Below, piece after piece: positions 33,721 to 45,220 of a stretch of DNA of 64,000 bases. Source of the DNA: Alkalilimnicola sp. S0819 (lineage in GTDB: Bacteria > Pseudomonadota > Gammaproteobacteria > Nitrococcales > WHIW01). Both the position numbers and the translations under genes were made by a program. Where the stretch lies: NCBI RefSeq assembly GCF_009295635.1, contig NZ_WHIW01000006.1:124001-188000 (forward strand). Reading direction: 5' to 3'. The notes beneath the pieces are model-generated. The model was given only the letters and a program-made list of their open reading frames with translations. It was not told the origin of the DNA and searched no databases. Position 1 is the first letter of the stretch; every line of letters starts with the position of its first letter.

Positions 33721-35832
33721 TCAGAAGGCAAGCTTGTAGCCCACCGTGATGGTGCGGCCTCGGCCCGCGTAGTAGCTGGCGTCCCGGTTATCCGCCGCCT
33801 GGGAGTAGTAGCTGATGTACTCCTCGTTCAGCAGGTTCTCCAGGCCCACACTCAGGCGACCCACCGGCAGGCGATAGCCGACACTGGCATCGACCAGGGT
33901 GTAGCCATCGAAGTCGTAGCCCGGCGTGTCGAAGTCTCGCTCGAAATGGTGGACAGCCTGCAGCATGGTGCTCAACTTGCCCGTCCAGGCAGCGTTCCAG
34001 CGCAGCAGCAGCTTGTTGGGCGCGATGTTACGGCCCAGCAGATCGGTGTCCACGTCGCCATCGTCATCACTGTCGTAGCGACCCTTGCTGTAGGCGTAGT
34101 CGGCCTCCAGGCGGTGAGCCGCGTTGACCTGCCAGCCGGCGGAGATCTCCACCCCATGGATCTCGGTCTTCTCGCGCCGCACCTCGTAGACCCCATTCAC
34201 CCGCGCCAGGCGTGAGCCGAAGTCGGAGTCGGACTCGAAATAGCTCACCGCCAGATCCAGCGCGCCGCGGTTCATGCGGAAACCGATTTCCCGGTTGTCG
34301 GTGACGATGGGTGCCAGGTTCAGGAAGCTGTCCACGTCTTGATTCGGCTGGTCGATGCCGCGCAGCACACGGCCCACATCGGGCATGCCGAAGCCTTCCG
34401 AGTAATTGGCGAAGATCTGCGACCCGTCGGTGACCTCCACGGTGACGCCGATGTTGTACAGGGTTTCCTCGAAATCGGGATTCCCCCCGGCAACGTCCTG
34501 ACCACCGTTGTAGGAGGCTAGCGTGCGGAAGTCGTCCACCTTCAGCTCGGCATACTCGTGGCGCACCCCGGCCTGTACGCTGACACGCGCCAGCGGGCGC
34601 ACGGTGGCCTGGAGGAAAGGCGCGTAGTTGCGGAACTCGGTTTCCGGCACCCATTCCCGGCCGGTCTCGGTGAGCATCTGCCGGGTCTTGTCCCGCAGCA
34701 GATCCAGGCCACCGGTCAGATCCAGGCGATCATCCAGCAGGCCGCGCCGGGTGACGGTGAACTTGGCGCCCAGCTTGTCGGATTCGTTCCGGGACTGGTC
34801 CCAGAGCTTGCCGCTGGGGTCGATGGCCGGATCCTGGAAGGTGCCATAGTCACCACCACCATACTGCCCGCGGAATCGCTGGCTGTAGAGCTTGGCGGAA
34901 ACCTCCGTACCGAAGAGATCACCGTGCTTGTAGGCCAGGCTCGCGGTGGTGACCTTGTTGCTCGGCGGCTCGCCTTGCGGGTTCCCCTTGACCGAGGTAG
35001 CGGGGGTGCCCGCGCTGCGGTCGCCGGGCACATTGACGTAATCGCCATTGCCTTCCAGTTCGAAGCGGTTGAGCATCAGCTCCAGGTTCTGATCGTCATC
35101 GATCCAGTAGCCGAGCTTGGCGAGCAGATCGATGCTCTCCGAGTCCATGACGTCGCCCTGGGTGTCGTCCACCCCGATCAGATCGCCGTCGGTGTCGTAG
35201 TACATGCCGCGACCCTGATAGCTGCCGCCGAGCAGATAGTCCCAATCGCCCTCGGCGCCGGAGACCCGGTAGTCCAGCTTGTAGCCCAGGCCTTCGGACT
35301 CGTAATCGGTGGGCGCGGTCACGCTCACGCCCACATGCTGGTTGACGCTGCCCGGGTCCGGGCGGCGGGTGACGAAGTTGATGATGCCGCCGGTCGCGCC
35401 CAGACCGTGCTCGGCACTGGCGCCGTGGATCACCTCGATGCGCTCCACCATGCTCAGATCGATGGTGTAGCCGGCGCGCGAGCCGTTGCGCAGCGGGTTG
35501 GACTGGGGCACGCCGTCGATCATGAACAGCGGATCGCGACCGCGGAAGGTCTCACCGGAGTTGGTGAGCTTCTGCCGCGCCGGCGAGAAGGAGGGAATCA
35601 GCTTGCTCAACACCTGGGAGGGGTCTTCGCTCAACGCGGTCTGCGCCTCGATTTCCTCGCGGGTGATCACGGTGATCTTCTGCGGCGTCTCGCCGGCGGT
35701 GGAGCCGGCGCGGGTGGCGCTCACGGCAATGGTGTCCATCGCGACAGCGTCATCACGCTGCGCCAGGGCAGTGGGCGGCGCCAGCGCGGCGGCCAGACAC
35801 AGGGCCAGACAGGGTTGAACCTTTCGGTACAC
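33721..35832 (-). CDS. TonB-dependent outer-membrane receptor
   Basis: 703 residues. The signal peptide (ALCLAAALAPPTALA) is followed by the TonB-box-like region (DTIAVSATRAG), a plug domain (ITVITREEIEAQ, PLFMIDGVPQ, VERIEVIHGASAEHGLGATGG) and a 22-strand-type barrel ending GRTITVGYKLAF with the terminal Phe. A Fur-box-like site lies about 70 bp upstream, and the divergent neighbour is a PepSY protein, so the substrate is probably an Fe(III) siderophore. Binding specificity is not determinable. No siderophore biosynthesis genes are present. Confidence 0.9.
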   Translation of the reverse strand: MYRKVQPCLALCLAAALAPPTALAQRDDAVAMDTIAVSATRAGSTAGETPQKITVITREEIEAQTALSEDPSQVLSKLIPSFSPARQKLTNSGETFRGRDPLFMIDGVPQSNPLRNGSRAGYTIDLSMVERIEVIHGASAEHGLGATGGIINFVTRRPDPGSVNQHVGVSVTAPTDYESEGLGYKLDYRVSGAEGDWDYLLGGSYQGRGMYYDTDGDLIGVDDTQGDVMDSESIDLLAKLGYWIDDDQNLELMLNRFELEGNGDYVNVPGDRSAGTPATSVKGNPQGEPPSNKVTTASLAYKHGDLFGTEVSAKLYSQRFRGQYGGGDYGTFQDPAIDPSGKLWDQSRNESDKLGAKFTVTRRGLLDDRLDLTGGLDLLRDKTRQMLTETGREWVPETEFRNYAPFLQATVRPLARVSVQAGVRHEYAELKVDDFRTLASYNGGQDVAGGNPDFEETLYNIGVTVEVTDGSQIFANYSEGFGMPDVGRVLRGIDQPNQDVDSFLNLAPIVTDNREIGFRMNRGALDLAVSYFESDSDFGSRLARVNGVYEVRREKTEIHGVEISAGWQVNAAHRLEADYAYSKGRYDSDDDGDVDTDLLGRNIAPNKLLLRWNAAWTGKLSTMLQAVHHFERDFDTPGYDFDGYTLVDASVGYRLPVGRLSVGLENLLNEEYISYYSQAADNRDASYYAGRGRTITVGYKLAF

Positions 35833-35898
35833 GGCGAACTCCTCTTCGGACGGGTGGGAACACGAAAACAGCGGCGGACACGCTCACCAACAGGTGTT

Positions 35899-35917
35899 GA
35901 GAATGATTCGCATCCGC
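35899..35917. promoter_or_regulatory. Fur-box-like operator in the divergent TonB receptor/PepSY promoter
   Basis: GAGAATGATTCGCATCCGC matches the 19-bp Fur consensus (GATAATGATAATCATTATC) at 12 positions, with the left half strongest. It is 67-85 bp from the receptor start and 82-100 bp from the PepSY start, so one site could repress both genes under iron sufficiency. Confidence 0.5.
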
Positions 35918-35998
35918 TCCCCCAGTGGCGGAATCTACGCCTCTCGCGATAGGATCGCAAACACGAATCACTATCACCCTGATTTCGGATTGTGACTT

Positions 35999-37120
35999 AT
36001 GCGCCGACTGCTGACCCTCCTGCATACCTACCTGGGGCTCATCGCCGGCCTGCTGCTGGCTCTGACCGGGCTGACCGGCAGCCTGCTGGTGTTCGACCAC
36101 GCCCTGGATGAACGCCTGGCCCCCCACACCCTCGCCCAGGCCGAGGGCGCGCCCGCGCCGCTGCAGGCCGTGCTGGACGCGGCGCGCAATGCAGCGCCAG
36201 GCCACCCACCGCCCACCCGCCTCCATCTGGCGCGCCGGCCCGGCAGCGCGCACGTGGTGCGCTTTCCCACCCCCGAGGGCGCGGTGGGGCCGTTGGAGAT
36301 CACGGTGGACCCGGTCAGCGCGCAGGTGCTGGCGGTGCGAGGCTGGGGTGAGTACCCCATGAGCTGGCTGTACCGCCTGCACTACACCTTGCTCGCGGGG
36401 CAAACGGGCAAGTACCTGGTGGGGGTGGGCGGCATCCTGCTGCTGTTCTTCTGCCTCAGCGGGGCCTACCTCTGGTGGCCCCGGCCGGGGCGGTGGTGGC
36501 GCGCGCTCACGGTGAAATGGCGCAGTGGCGCCTTCAGGCTCAATTACGACCTCCACAAGATCAGTGGTATCTATCTGCTGCCGGTGCTGGGCGTGGTGGC
36601 CTTCTCGGGGGTGAGCCTGGTTTTTCCGCGGCCGATGATGTCGCTGGTGGCCCCCCTATCGGCCCCGGAGCCCTTCCCCAGCCCGAGTTCGACGCCGGTA
36701 CCGAGCCCGGAGCGCCTCGACGCCGACCGAGCCGTAGCGGTTGCGGAAGCGGTTTTCCCCGCGGGAAACCTGAAGCGCATCTACCTGCCGCGCAGACCCG
36801 AGGACACCTACAGGCTCTCCTACAGGCTGCCCGGCGAGCCCTGGTCGGCTCATGGGGCAAGCTATGTGTGGGTGGACCAGTACAGTGGCGAGGTGCTGGG
36901 TAGCCGGGACGCGACCCGCGTGAGCGGCGGCAGCCAGTTCATGAACTGGCAGTTCCCGCTACACAATGGCGATGCCCTGGGGCTGGCCGGGCGCTGGCTG
37001 GTGTTCGCCAGCGGGCTGATGCCGGCGTTACTGTTCGGGACCGGGTTCTACATGTGGTGGCGCAAGCGCCAGGGGCGCCGGCGCGGGCGGACGCGTCAGC
37101 ATGCCGAGCAAACGGGGTAG
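35999..37120 (+). CDS. PepSY-associated TM protein, probable ferric-reductase-type
   Basis: 373 residues. The opening MRRLLTLLHTYLGLIAGLLLA-like helix, a periplasmic PepSY segment, and later helices (GGILLLFFCLSGAYLWWPR, YLLPVLGVVAFSGVSLVF, and a last one ending FYMWWRKRQGR) give the four-helix PepSY_TM layout. The His in LHTYLGL, LHYTLLAG, YDLHKISG and WQFPLHNGD are the conserved His of this family, where some members reduce siderophore-bound iron. Divergence from a TonB receptor across a Fur box supports an iron role. The reductase function is inferred. Confidence 0.82.
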   Translation: MRRLLTLLHTYLGLIAGLLLALTGLTGSLLVFDHALDERLAPHTLAQAEGAPAPLQAVLDAARNAAPGHPPPTRLHLARRPGSAHVVRFPTPEGAVGPLEITVDPVSAQVLAVRGWGEYPMSWLYRLHYTLLAGQTGKYLVGVGGILLLFFCLSGAYLWWPRPGRWWRALTVKWRSGAFRLNYDLHKISGIYLLPVLGVVAFSGVSLVFPRPMMSLVAPLSAPEPFPSPSSTPVPSPERLDADRAVAVAEAVFPAGNLKRIYLPRRPEDTYRLSYRLPGEPWSAHGASYVWVDQYSGEVLGSRDATRVSGGSQFMNWQFPLHNGDALGLAGRWLVFASGLMPALLFGTGFYMWWRKRQGRRRGRTRQHAEQTG

Positions 37121-37218
37121 AACCCTCATGGCGATACGCGCCAGCTCGGAACCCGCTTATTGACCGCACCACCATGGTACGCTTGCACGAAGCGCCGCCG
37201 TGCAGGCTACGCCGTCAC

Positions 37219-38886
<1,668 letters not shown>

Positions 38887-38991
38887 TTCGCGGAGCGCCG
38901 CCCTGCATCAAGGAGGCACCGAGCAATGCCCAGGGGCCTCTGAGCGTCTGGCGCCAGCCACGTACCGATGCCGTTCGCCAGCACCGTCGGC

Positions 38992-39498
38992 TCAGCGGAA
39001 ATGCCGCGCGATCCAGTAATCCACGGACACCCGACCCGGGCCGTAGGCCAGTACGGCGAGCAGCATCGCCGCCCAGGGCAGATGGAAAGTCTGCCAGCCA
39101 CCGGGTACGGTCAGCTGAATGACCCCCGTCATGATCAACAGCCCGAAGGCGGCAAAGCGGGTGCCCAGGCCCAGCACCAGCAGCAGCGACAAGCCGAACT
39201 CGGCCAGGCCCGACACGAAGGCCATCACGCCGGGAAAGGGGTACGGGTAAGTGGCGCCGAACAGGTGCAGCTTGAATTCGTTGGCGAACAGATAAACCGC
39301 CCCCGGCGAGAGCTCCAGAAAGCCGTCGAATTTGGTCAGGCTCGACTTCCAGAACGGAATGGCGACGGTGACGCGCAACAGCAGTTGCGGGAGGCTCATG
39401 GGAATGGCCGCCGCCCAGCCGACCAGGCGCTGTACCCGTTCCACCGGCCTCATCCCACCGCGTGCCTGGGGGGAGGATTTAATCGCCGCGTGTTTCAT
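38992..39498 (-). CDS. DoxX-family membrane protein of the bufferin operon
   Basis: 168 residues from the ATG at 39498, with GGAGG 9 bases upstream; an in-frame GTG at 39519 lies before that site. Four membrane helices with the DoxX pattern are seen (LLLRVTVAIPFWKSSLTKF, VMAFVSGLAEFGLSLLLVLG, FAAFGLLIMTGVIQLTV, MLLAVLAYGPGRVSVD). DoxX genes commonly follow the MNIO and DUF2063 genes of bufferin and related operons; their role is not settled. It is 17 bp from bufC, and the fractured merP comes next. Confidence 0.85.
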   Translation of the reverse strand: MKHAAIKSSPQARGGMRPVERVQRLVGWAAAIPMSLPQLLLRVTVAIPFWKSSLTKFDGFLELSPGAVYLFANEFKLHLFGATYPYPFPGVMAFVSGLAEFGLSLLLVLGLGTRFAAFGLLIMTGVIQLTVPGGWQTFHLPWAAMLLAVLAYGPGRVSVDYWIARHFR

Positions 39499-39515
39499 CG
39501 TTGGTTCCTCCGGAT

Positions 39516-40286
39516 TCACTTAAAGGGGCTGACGCCGACAATGGCGCCACTGGTACACAACCATCGCAGCGCGGCGACCAGGTCGAACCCCGTGCATTGC
39601 CGCTGGGCCACCGCGACCGCCTGGCCGAGTGTTTCCCCTCGCGCCAGCTCCGCAAGCATGGGGTGGAAGCCGGGCGCCAGCGGTGCGGCGTTCACCTCCA
39701 GCCGTGGCCGTAGCACCGCGACGTCCTCTGGGCCAGCATCCGCACACTGGGGATCAAGCTCCGAATCAAAGCGGTTGCTCCGCCAGATGCTGAACACCGG
39801 CCACCGCGAGCGCAGTAACCGCAGCGTCGGATGTAGCTGCACGACCAGCTCGCCCAGTCTCTCCGGATCCAGCCCGGCCAGTGCCTCCATCCCCAGCGGC
39901 TCCGCGTCGGCGGCGTGATAGGCCTCCTGCCAGGCCCACTCGAGCCGGGCCACATCGGCCAGATACGGCACTGAGGCGGCCGGCTCGAAGGAGGCGATGA
40001 AGGCGGGAAAGCCGCCGCCGTACTCCAGCAGCACCGGCGAGCGTGGCAGCTCATCGGCCACGTAGGCCCGCGCCAGGGCATGAAAGAATGCCTCCCCCAC
40101 CAACCGCTCGACCACGCCATAGGTGGCGCGGATAGCCTCCACCAGGCTTACGTGAACGTTATTGCGATAGACGGCGAAGCGTTTCGCCGGGCATTCCGCA
40201 CCGCGGCCGCGAAGCGGCGCCGGCGGCGGGCGCGCCGGATCACGCAGCGCGGCGACGAACTGGCGCTGCAGCTCAGTGCCCGCCAT
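39516..40286 (-). CDS. bufC: BufC/HvfC-type partner protein (DUF2063)
   Basis: 256 residues from the ATG at 40286. The N-terminal half has the DUF2063 pattern ([45 protein letters not shown]), the C-terminal half the rest of the family ([52 protein letters not shown]). In bufferin and methanobactin-like systems this protein assists the MNIO enzyme in handling the precursor. It overlaps bufB by 14 bp, indicating translational coupling. Confidence 0.85.
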   Translation of the reverse strand: MAGTELQRQFVAALRDPARPPPAPLRGRGAECPAKRFAVYRNNVHVSLVEAIRATYGVVERLVGEAFFHALARAYVADELPRSPVLLEYGGGFPAFIASFEPAASVPYLADVARLEWAWQEAYHAADAEPLGMEALAGLDPERLGELVVQLHPTLRLLRSRWPVFSIWRSNRFDSELDPQCADAGPEDVAVLRPRLEVNAAPLAPGFHPMLAELARGETLGQAVAVAQRQCTGFDLVAALRWLCTSGAIVGVSPFK

Positions 40287-41160
40287 GACGACGGTCTCCG
40301 GCCACGTCCAGGAGGGCCTGGGCACGCGCCGCCTCGGCTTGCAGGCATTCCCATGTCGGCACCCGGGAGTCCCATTCGATGAGTGTGGGCAAGGGTCCGG
40401 CACGGGCGAGCAGCGCTCGGAAGAGAGCCCAGACCGGTGCGGCGACTTCGCGGTCATGCGCGTCGATGAGCAGCGGCCGCCCCAGGTCGTCCGCGCTTGT
40501 CGCATGGCCGGCCAGATGCACCTCTTCCGCCGCCTCCAGCGGGAAGGCCGCCAGATAGGCCACCGGGTCGAAGTCATGGTTGGCCGCCGACACATAGACG
40601 TTGTTGAGATCCAGCAGCAGGCCACACCCGCTGCGAGCGGCCAGCTCAGCGAGAAAGACGGGCTCGCTCAGGGTCTCGTCATGGAAGCGCACATAGGTCG
40701 AGGGGTTCTCGATGAGGATGGGCCGGCCCAGCGCCTCCTGCACCCCCGAGACCTGGGCGGCCACATGGGCGAGGGTCTTTTCGGTGTAGGGCAAGGGCAG
40801 CAAATCGTTGAGGAACCGGCCACCGTGGCTGGACCAGGCCAGGTGCTCGGAGAACAGCGCCGGCTGATACCGATCGAGCAAGGCGCGCAAGCGGCGCAAA
40901 TGGGTGCGGTCCGGAGGCTGCGCGCCCCCTATCGACAAGCCCACGCCGTGGATCGACAGCGGGTAATGTTCGCGTATGGCGGTCAGGGCCGCATGTGGTG
41001 GGCCGCCGGCGCCCAGGTAATTCTCGGCGTGCACCTCGAACCAGCCGACGGGCGGCCGCTGTTCGAGGATCTGCCGATAGTGCGGCGGCTTGAGGCCGAC
41101 GCCGGCCTTGGCCGGCATCGACGTCACCGCGGCAGCGTTCCCTGGTACGCCGGCTGGCAT
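40273..41160 (-). CDS. bufB: Multinuclear non-heme iron oxygenase BufB (DUF692)
   Basis: 295 residues from the ATG at 41160 (AGGAG 9 bases upstream). The DUF692 TIM-barrel markers are [72 protein letters not shown] and EEVHLAGHA, which contain the His, Glu, Asp and Asn ligands of the iron centre. MNIO enzymes modify Cys residues of RiPP precursors; in bufferins they convert Cys to 5-thiooxazole, making copper-binding groups. Its precursor is encoded 18 bp upstream. Confidence 0.92.
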   Translation of the reverse strand: MPAGVPGNAAAVTSMPAKAGVGLKPPHYRQILEQRPPVGWFEVHAENYLGAGGPPHAALTAIREHYPLSIHGVGLSIGGAQPPDRTHLRRLRALLDRYQPALFSEHLAWSSHGGRFLNDLLPLPYTEKTLAHVAAQVSGVQEALGRPILIENPSTYVRFHDETLSEPVFLAELAARSGCGLLLDLNNVYVSAANHDFDPVAYLAAFPLEAAEEVHLAGHATSADDLGRPLLIDAHDREVAAPVWALFRALLARAGPLPTLIEWDSRVPTWECLQAEAARAQALLDVAGDRRHGGH

Positions 41161-41178
41161 GGCGGCAAGCTCCTGCGC

Positions 41179-41484
41179 TCAGCCCTGGTTCGGCACATCG
41201 CGCTCCAGCGCGTCCAGGCTGCCTATGCGCTCACCGGGCAGTTCGATGGACGCGCAAGTGCCGGCCGGCACCAGCTTCCAGGCATTACCCTGATAGTCCA
41301 CCGTGGAGGTGCCGGCGCAGCTAGTGCCAGGTCCCGCCTGGCAGTCGTTCTGGCCGGCCTTGGCGACGCCGTAGCACTTCTCCATTTCCTTGTCTTGCGC
41401 CATGACGGTGCCGGACGCACCGGCCAGTGCCAGCGCGAAGGCGCCGGCGAGCGTGGTGGCGGCGATTCGGGTGCTGGTGCTCAT
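41179..41484 (-). CDS. bufA: Bufferin precursor BufA1 (DUF2282), copper-chelating RiPP
   Basis: 101 residues from the ATG at 41484 (GGAGGAATCC just upstream). A signal peptide ([20 protein letters not shown]) is followed by four Cys at 37, 48, 56 and 77 in the family contexts [21 protein letters not shown] and VPAGTC, with Trp69 before the last. In known bufferins the two central Cys become thiooxazoles and the outer pair form a disulfide; the product leaves the cytoplasm and sequesters copper. Assignment to this class is well supported by both the sequence and the bufB-bufC-doxX order downstream. Confidence 0.9.
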   Translation of the reverse strand: MSTSTRIAATTLAGAFALALAGASGTVMAQDKEMEKCYGVAKAGQNDCQAGPGTSCAGTSTVDYQGNAWKLVPAGTCASIELPGERIGSLDALERDVPNQG

Positions 41485-41602
41485 AGCTGGATTCCTCCGA
41501 TCAAGAGTTGGATCCTTGGGCGGGGGCCTGCGCCGCCCCCGAAGGCGTGCGCGCCACAACCGGCGTGCTGAGGGGCAGTGTGCGCCGCCGGCACCAGCTT
41601 GA

Positions 41603-41621
41603 GTATTCGTAGTAATTCGTA
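41603..41621. repeat. Tandem 10-bp-period repeat upstream of the bufferin operon
   Basis: ATTCGTA occurs at 41605-41611 and again at 41615-41621, exactly one helical turn apart (TACGAAT on the coding strand), about 120 bp before bufA. Two half-sites on one face of the helix fit a regulator or sigma-factor element, but the motif is short and no known box is matched. Confidence 0.35.
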
Positions 41622-41716
41622 AGTAAAAGCCCCTATGGCTGGGGCGTAAGGCAGGACAGGAGGCCCTTGGGCCGACTCGGCCGCGCGGCGCGGTGCCGCA
41701 CGGCCCGAGCCACTCT

Positions 41717-43552
41717 CTACTCCACCGTCACCGACTTGGCCAGGTTCCGCGGCTGATCCACATCGGTGCCGATCAGTACCGCGACGTGGTAGCTGAGCAG
41801 CTGCAGCGGCACGGTGTAGACGATGGGCGCGATCAACTCGTCCGCGCTGGCCACGGGCACGATGGTGTAACCCTCGCCCGGCTCGATGGCCACCCGCGGG
41901 TCGGCGAATACGTAGAGCATGCCGCCCCGCGCGCGCACTTCCTGCAGGTTGGACTTGAGCTTGTCCACCAGCTCGTCATTGGGGGCCACGGCCACCACCG
42001 GCATTTCGCTGTCCACCAGCGCCAGCGGCCCGTGCTTGAGCTCGCCCGCCGGATAGGCCTCGGCATGGATGTAGGAGATTTCCTTGAGCTTGAGCGCCCC
42101 CTCCATGGCCACCGGATACTGGGCGCCGCGACCGAGGAACAGGGCGTGGTGCTTGTCGACGAAGCGCTCGGCCAGCGCCTCCACCTCGCTCTCCAACCCC
42201 AGGGCCTGTTCCAGGGCGCCGGGCAGCTCGCGCAAGGCCTGCACCAGGCGCCGCTCTCCGGCCTCGTCCAGGGTGCCGGCCTCGCGCCCCAGCGCGCCCA
42301 CCAGCAGCAGCAGGGCCACCAGCTGTGTGGTGAAGGCCTTGGTGGAGGCGACACCGATCTCGGGGCCGGCCCGGGTCATGAGGGTCAGATCCGATTCCCG
42401 CACCAGGGAGCTTTCCGGCACGTTGCAGATGGCCAGGCTCGCGGTGTAGCCCAGCTTGCGGGCCTCGCGCAGGGCGGCGAGGGTATCGGCGGTCTCGCCG
42501 GACTGGGAGATGGTGACGAAGAGGCTGTCCGGCGGCACCACGTGGCGGCGGTAGCGGAACTCGCTGGCCACCTCCACCTGGCAGGGCAGGCCCGCGACCC
42601 CCTCGAACCAGTAGCGGGCCACCTGGCCGGCATGCCAGCTGGTACCGCAGGCAACGATCTGCACATTGCGCACGCCAGCGAAGATGGCCGCGGCCTCCGG
42701 GCCGAAGGCGCCGGTGAGCACCTTGTGATCCGATACCCGCCCCTCCAGGGTCTCGGCCACGGCGCGGGGCTGCTCGTGGATTTCCTTCAACATGAAGTGC
42801 CGGTAGCGACCCCGGTCGGCAGCCTCGGCGCTGACCTCGGACTGGCGCACGAGGCGCTCGACTTCATTGCCGTTTTGGTCGTAGATGGTCACCGAATCGC
42901 GGCGGATGTCGGCCACATCGCCCTCTTCGAGGAAGATGAAACGCTGGGTGACCGGCAGCAGGGCGAACACGTCCGAGGCGATGAAGTGCTCTTCGAAGCC
43001 CACGCCGATCACCAGCGGGCTGCCCAGGCGAGCGGCCACCAGGCGCTGGGGCTCGGCGGTGTGGATTACGCCCAGGGCGTAGGCGCCTTCCAGCTCGGGA
43101 ATGGCGGCGCGCACCGCACCCAACAGGTCCTCGCCGGCATCCAGGTGACGCTGGATCTGGTGCACCACCACCTCGGTGTCGGTCTCGGAGCGGAAATCGA
43201 AGCCGGCCGCGCGCTGCTCGCGGCGCAGGCTTTCGTAGTTCTCGATGATGCCGTTGTGCACCACCGCGAGCTGGTCGTTGTAGGTGTGGGGATGGGCGTT
43301 GGCATCGCTGGGCGCGCCGTGGGTGGCCCAGCGGGTGTGGGCAATGCCCAGATGCCCCGCCACCGGTTCCTCTTCCAGCCGACGCGCGAGCTGCTCCACC
43401 TTGCCGGTGGTACGCACCCGCTGCAGTCTGCGCTGATCGTCGATCAGCGCCACGCCGGCGGAGTCGTAGCCGCGGTACTCCAGCCGCCGCAACCCTTCCA
43501 GCAGTATCCGGCTGACTTCGCGCTCGCTCAGCGCACCTACGATGCCACACAT
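41717..43552 (-). CDS. glmS: Glutamine--fructose-6-phosphate aminotransferase GlmS
   Basis: 611 residues. The N-terminal glutaminase starts MCGIVG with Cys2 as nucleophile, and [12 protein letters not shown] and [12 protein letters not shown] belong to the glutamine site. Two SIS domains follow ([46 protein letters not shown]), ending in LAKSVTVE. It makes glucosamine-6-phosphate for cell wall and LPS synthesis. It starts 4 bp after glmU stops. No glmS ribozyme is expected in this lineage, and none was recognised. Confidence 0.97.
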   Translation of the reverse strand: MCGIVGALSEREVSRILLEGLRRLEYRGYDSAGVALIDDQRRLQRVRTTGKVEQLARRLEEEPVAGHLGIAHTRWATHGAPSDANAHPHTYNDQLAVVHNGIIENYESLRREQRAAGFDFRSETDTEVVVHQIQRHLDAGEDLLGAVRAAIPELEGAYALGVIHTAEPQRLVAARLGSPLVIGVGFEEHFIASDVFALLPVTQRFIFLEEGDVADIRRDSVTIYDQNGNEVERLVRQSEVSAEAADRGRYRHFMLKEIHEQPRAVAETLEGRVSDHKVLTGAFGPEAAAIFAGVRNVQIVACGTSWHAGQVARYWFEGVAGLPCQVEVASEFRYRRHVVPPDSLFVTISQSGETADTLAALREARKLGYTASLAICNVPESSLVRESDLTLMTRAGPEIGVASTKAFTTQLVALLLLVGALGREAGTLDEAGERRLVQALRELPGALEQALGLESEVEALAERFVDKHHALFLGRGAQYPVAMEGALKLKEISYIHAEAYPAGELKHGPLALVDSEMPVVAVAPNDELVDKLKSNLQEVRARGGMLYVFADPRVAIEPGEGYTIVPVASADELIAPIVYTVPLQLLSYHVAVLIGTDVDQPRNLAKSVTVE

Positions 43553-43556
43553 GGTT

Positions 43557-44918
43557 TCAATCCTCGTTCTTTCGCGGACGGCGCCAGCCGCGCAGGCTCT
43601 TTTGCGGGGCGCGTGTCAGGGTCAGGGCATCGGCCGGGGCGTTCTTGCCGATGGTGGAGCCGGCGCCGATGGTCGCCCCCTCGCCAATGCGCACCGGCGC
43701 GACCAGCTGGGTGCCGGAGCCGATGAAGGCGCCGGCGCCGATCTCGGTGCGGTGCTTGTTGGCGCCGTCATAATTGCAGGTAATGGTGCCGGCGCCGATG
43801 TTGGTGCCCGCACCCACCTCGGCGTCGCCAATGTAGCTCAGGTGATTGACCTTGGCGCCCTCGCCAAGGCGCGTCTGTTTGGTCTCGACGAAGTTGCCCA
43901 CCTTGGCGCCGCGCGCCAGCTCGCTGCCCGGGCGCAGGCGCGCGTAGGGGCCGATGCGACACTCGGCGGCGAGCCGCGCGCCGTCGATGACACTATGGGA
44001 CTCTATCCGGCAGCCATCGCCGATGTCCGCGTTACGGATCACGCAATGGGGACCGATCTCCACATTGTGGCCCAGGCGCACCGTGCCTTCGAAGACACAG
44101 CCCACGTCCAGGTAGCAGTCGCGGCCGGTGCTGAGCGTGCCGCGCAGGTCGAAACGGGCGGGGTCCGCCAGGGCCACGCCCTCGCGCATCAGCCGCTGGG
44201 CGGCGCGGCGCTGGTAGGCGCGCTCGAGGCGGGCGAGCTGCACCCGGTCGTTGCAGCCCTGAACCTCGTCCGCATCCGCCGCGCTCACCGCCTCCACGCA
44301 GAGCCCCTCACCCACCGCGCGCTCTATGATGTCGGTCAGGTAGTACTCACCCTGGGCATTGTCGTTGGAAAGACTGCCCAGCCAGCGGCGCAGGGGCTCG
44401 GCGGGGGCCACCAACAGCCCGGTGTTGCACTCCTTGATCGCCAACTCCCGGGGGCTGGCGTCCTTCTGCTCGACGATGCGCTGCACGCCCCGGTCGTCGC
44501 GGACGATGCGGCCATAGCCGTGGGGGTCGTCCAGCGTGACGGTGAGCAGGTTCACCCCTTGGGGGTTGGGCTCCACCAGCCGGGCGAGGGTCTCGGCGCT
44601 CACCAGGGGCACATCGCCATAGAGCACCAGCACCCGGTGATCGTCGGGAATGGCGGGCAGGGCCTGATTCACCGCATGACCGGTGCCTAGCTGCCTGGCC
44701 TGCTCCACCCAGCTTACCGGCGCGCCTCGCAGAGCGGCACGCACCCGCTCGCCGCCGTGACCGTAGACCACATGGATGGCGGCGGGCTTGAGGCGTTCGG
44801 CGGTTTCCACCACATGCGCGAGCATCGGCCGGCCGGCCAGGCGATGCGCCACCTTGGGCAGATCAGAGCGCATGCGGGTGCCGCGGCCGGCGGCTAGGAT
44901 GACGACGCTGAGCTTCAT
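43557..44918 (-). CDS. glmU: Bifunctional UDP-GlcNAc pyrophosphorylase/GlcN-1-P acetyltransferase GlmU
   Basis: 453 residues. The N-terminal uridylyltransferase has [16 protein letters not shown] and YGDVPLV; the C-terminal left-handed helix has the hexapeptide repeats ([17 protein letters not shown]) and [15 protein letters not shown] for acetyl-CoA. It performs the last two steps to UDP-GlcNAc. Start choice is supported by GGGGA 5 bases upstream. In many Gammaproteobacteria glmU follows atpC directly; here idi and the ycaO operon lie between. A perfect palindrome sits in its leader. Confidence 0.97.
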   Translation of the reverse strand: MKLSVVILAAGRGTRMRSDLPKVAHRLAGRPMLAHVVETAERLKPAAIHVVYGHGGERVRAALRGAPVSWVEQARQLGTGHAVNQALPAIPDDHRVLVLYGDVPLVSAETLARLVEPNPQGVNLLTVTLDDPHGYGRIVRDDRGVQRIVEQKDASPRELAIKECNTGLLVAPAEPLRRWLGSLSNDNAQGEYYLTDIIERAVGEGLCVEAVSAADADEVQGCNDRVQLARLERAYQRRAAQRLMREGVALADPARFDLRGTLSTGRDCYLDVGCVFEGTVRLGHNVEIGPHCVIRNADIGDGCRIESHSVIDGARLAAECRIGPYARLRPGSELARGAKVGNFVETKQTRLGEGAKVNHLSYIGDAEVGAGTNIGAGTITCNYDGANKHRTEIGAGAFIGSGTQLVAPVRIGEGATIGAGSTIGKNAPADALTLTRAPQKSLRGWRRPRKNED

Positions 44919-44938
44919 GGAGTCCCCTGAAAACCACT

Positions 44939-44961
44939 GCCCGCTGGCCGGGCCAGCGGGC
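44939..44961. repeat. 23-bp palindrome in the glmU leader
   Basis: GCCCGCTGGCC and GGCCAGCGGGC flank a single central G, 21 bp before the glmU start. As RNA on the minus strand it would form a strong hairpin followed by GGTTTTC. It could act as a weak terminator or attenuator ahead of glmU, or as a dyad protein site. Confidence 0.6.
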
Positions 44962-45220
44962 GCTTGGAGTTTGCTGTCCGATATGCGTCCGCGCGGGCGA
45001 ACGACAAGGTCCGGAAAAATGGGATGATGTTACCGCATGGCGGGGTTGCGGCGGAAATCAACCATGACATCCGACCACCCGCCCACGCGCTTCCGACCAG
45101 CCATCTCCGCGACACGCAAGCCGGCACTGGCCAACGGGGACCGGCCGCAGTCGCTGCCGCGGGTGGCGGGAGGCTGAGGCAAGCTGCCCACGGTATACAA
45201 ACCAAGCCAGGAGGAGCGGC
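44962..45220. other. Non-coding gap between the ThiF/rhodanese gene and glmU
   Basis: With the palindrome this gap totals about 300 bp. It must contain the glmU-glmS promoter, but no convincing -35/-10 pair with normal spacing was found on the minus strand. The ORFs that cross it on either strand have no recognisable product. Confidence 0.5.

Noticed and set aside
41693-43726. 677-codon plus-strand ORF
   Set aside because: Antisense to glmS; composition is His/Gly/Gln-rich shadow sequence.
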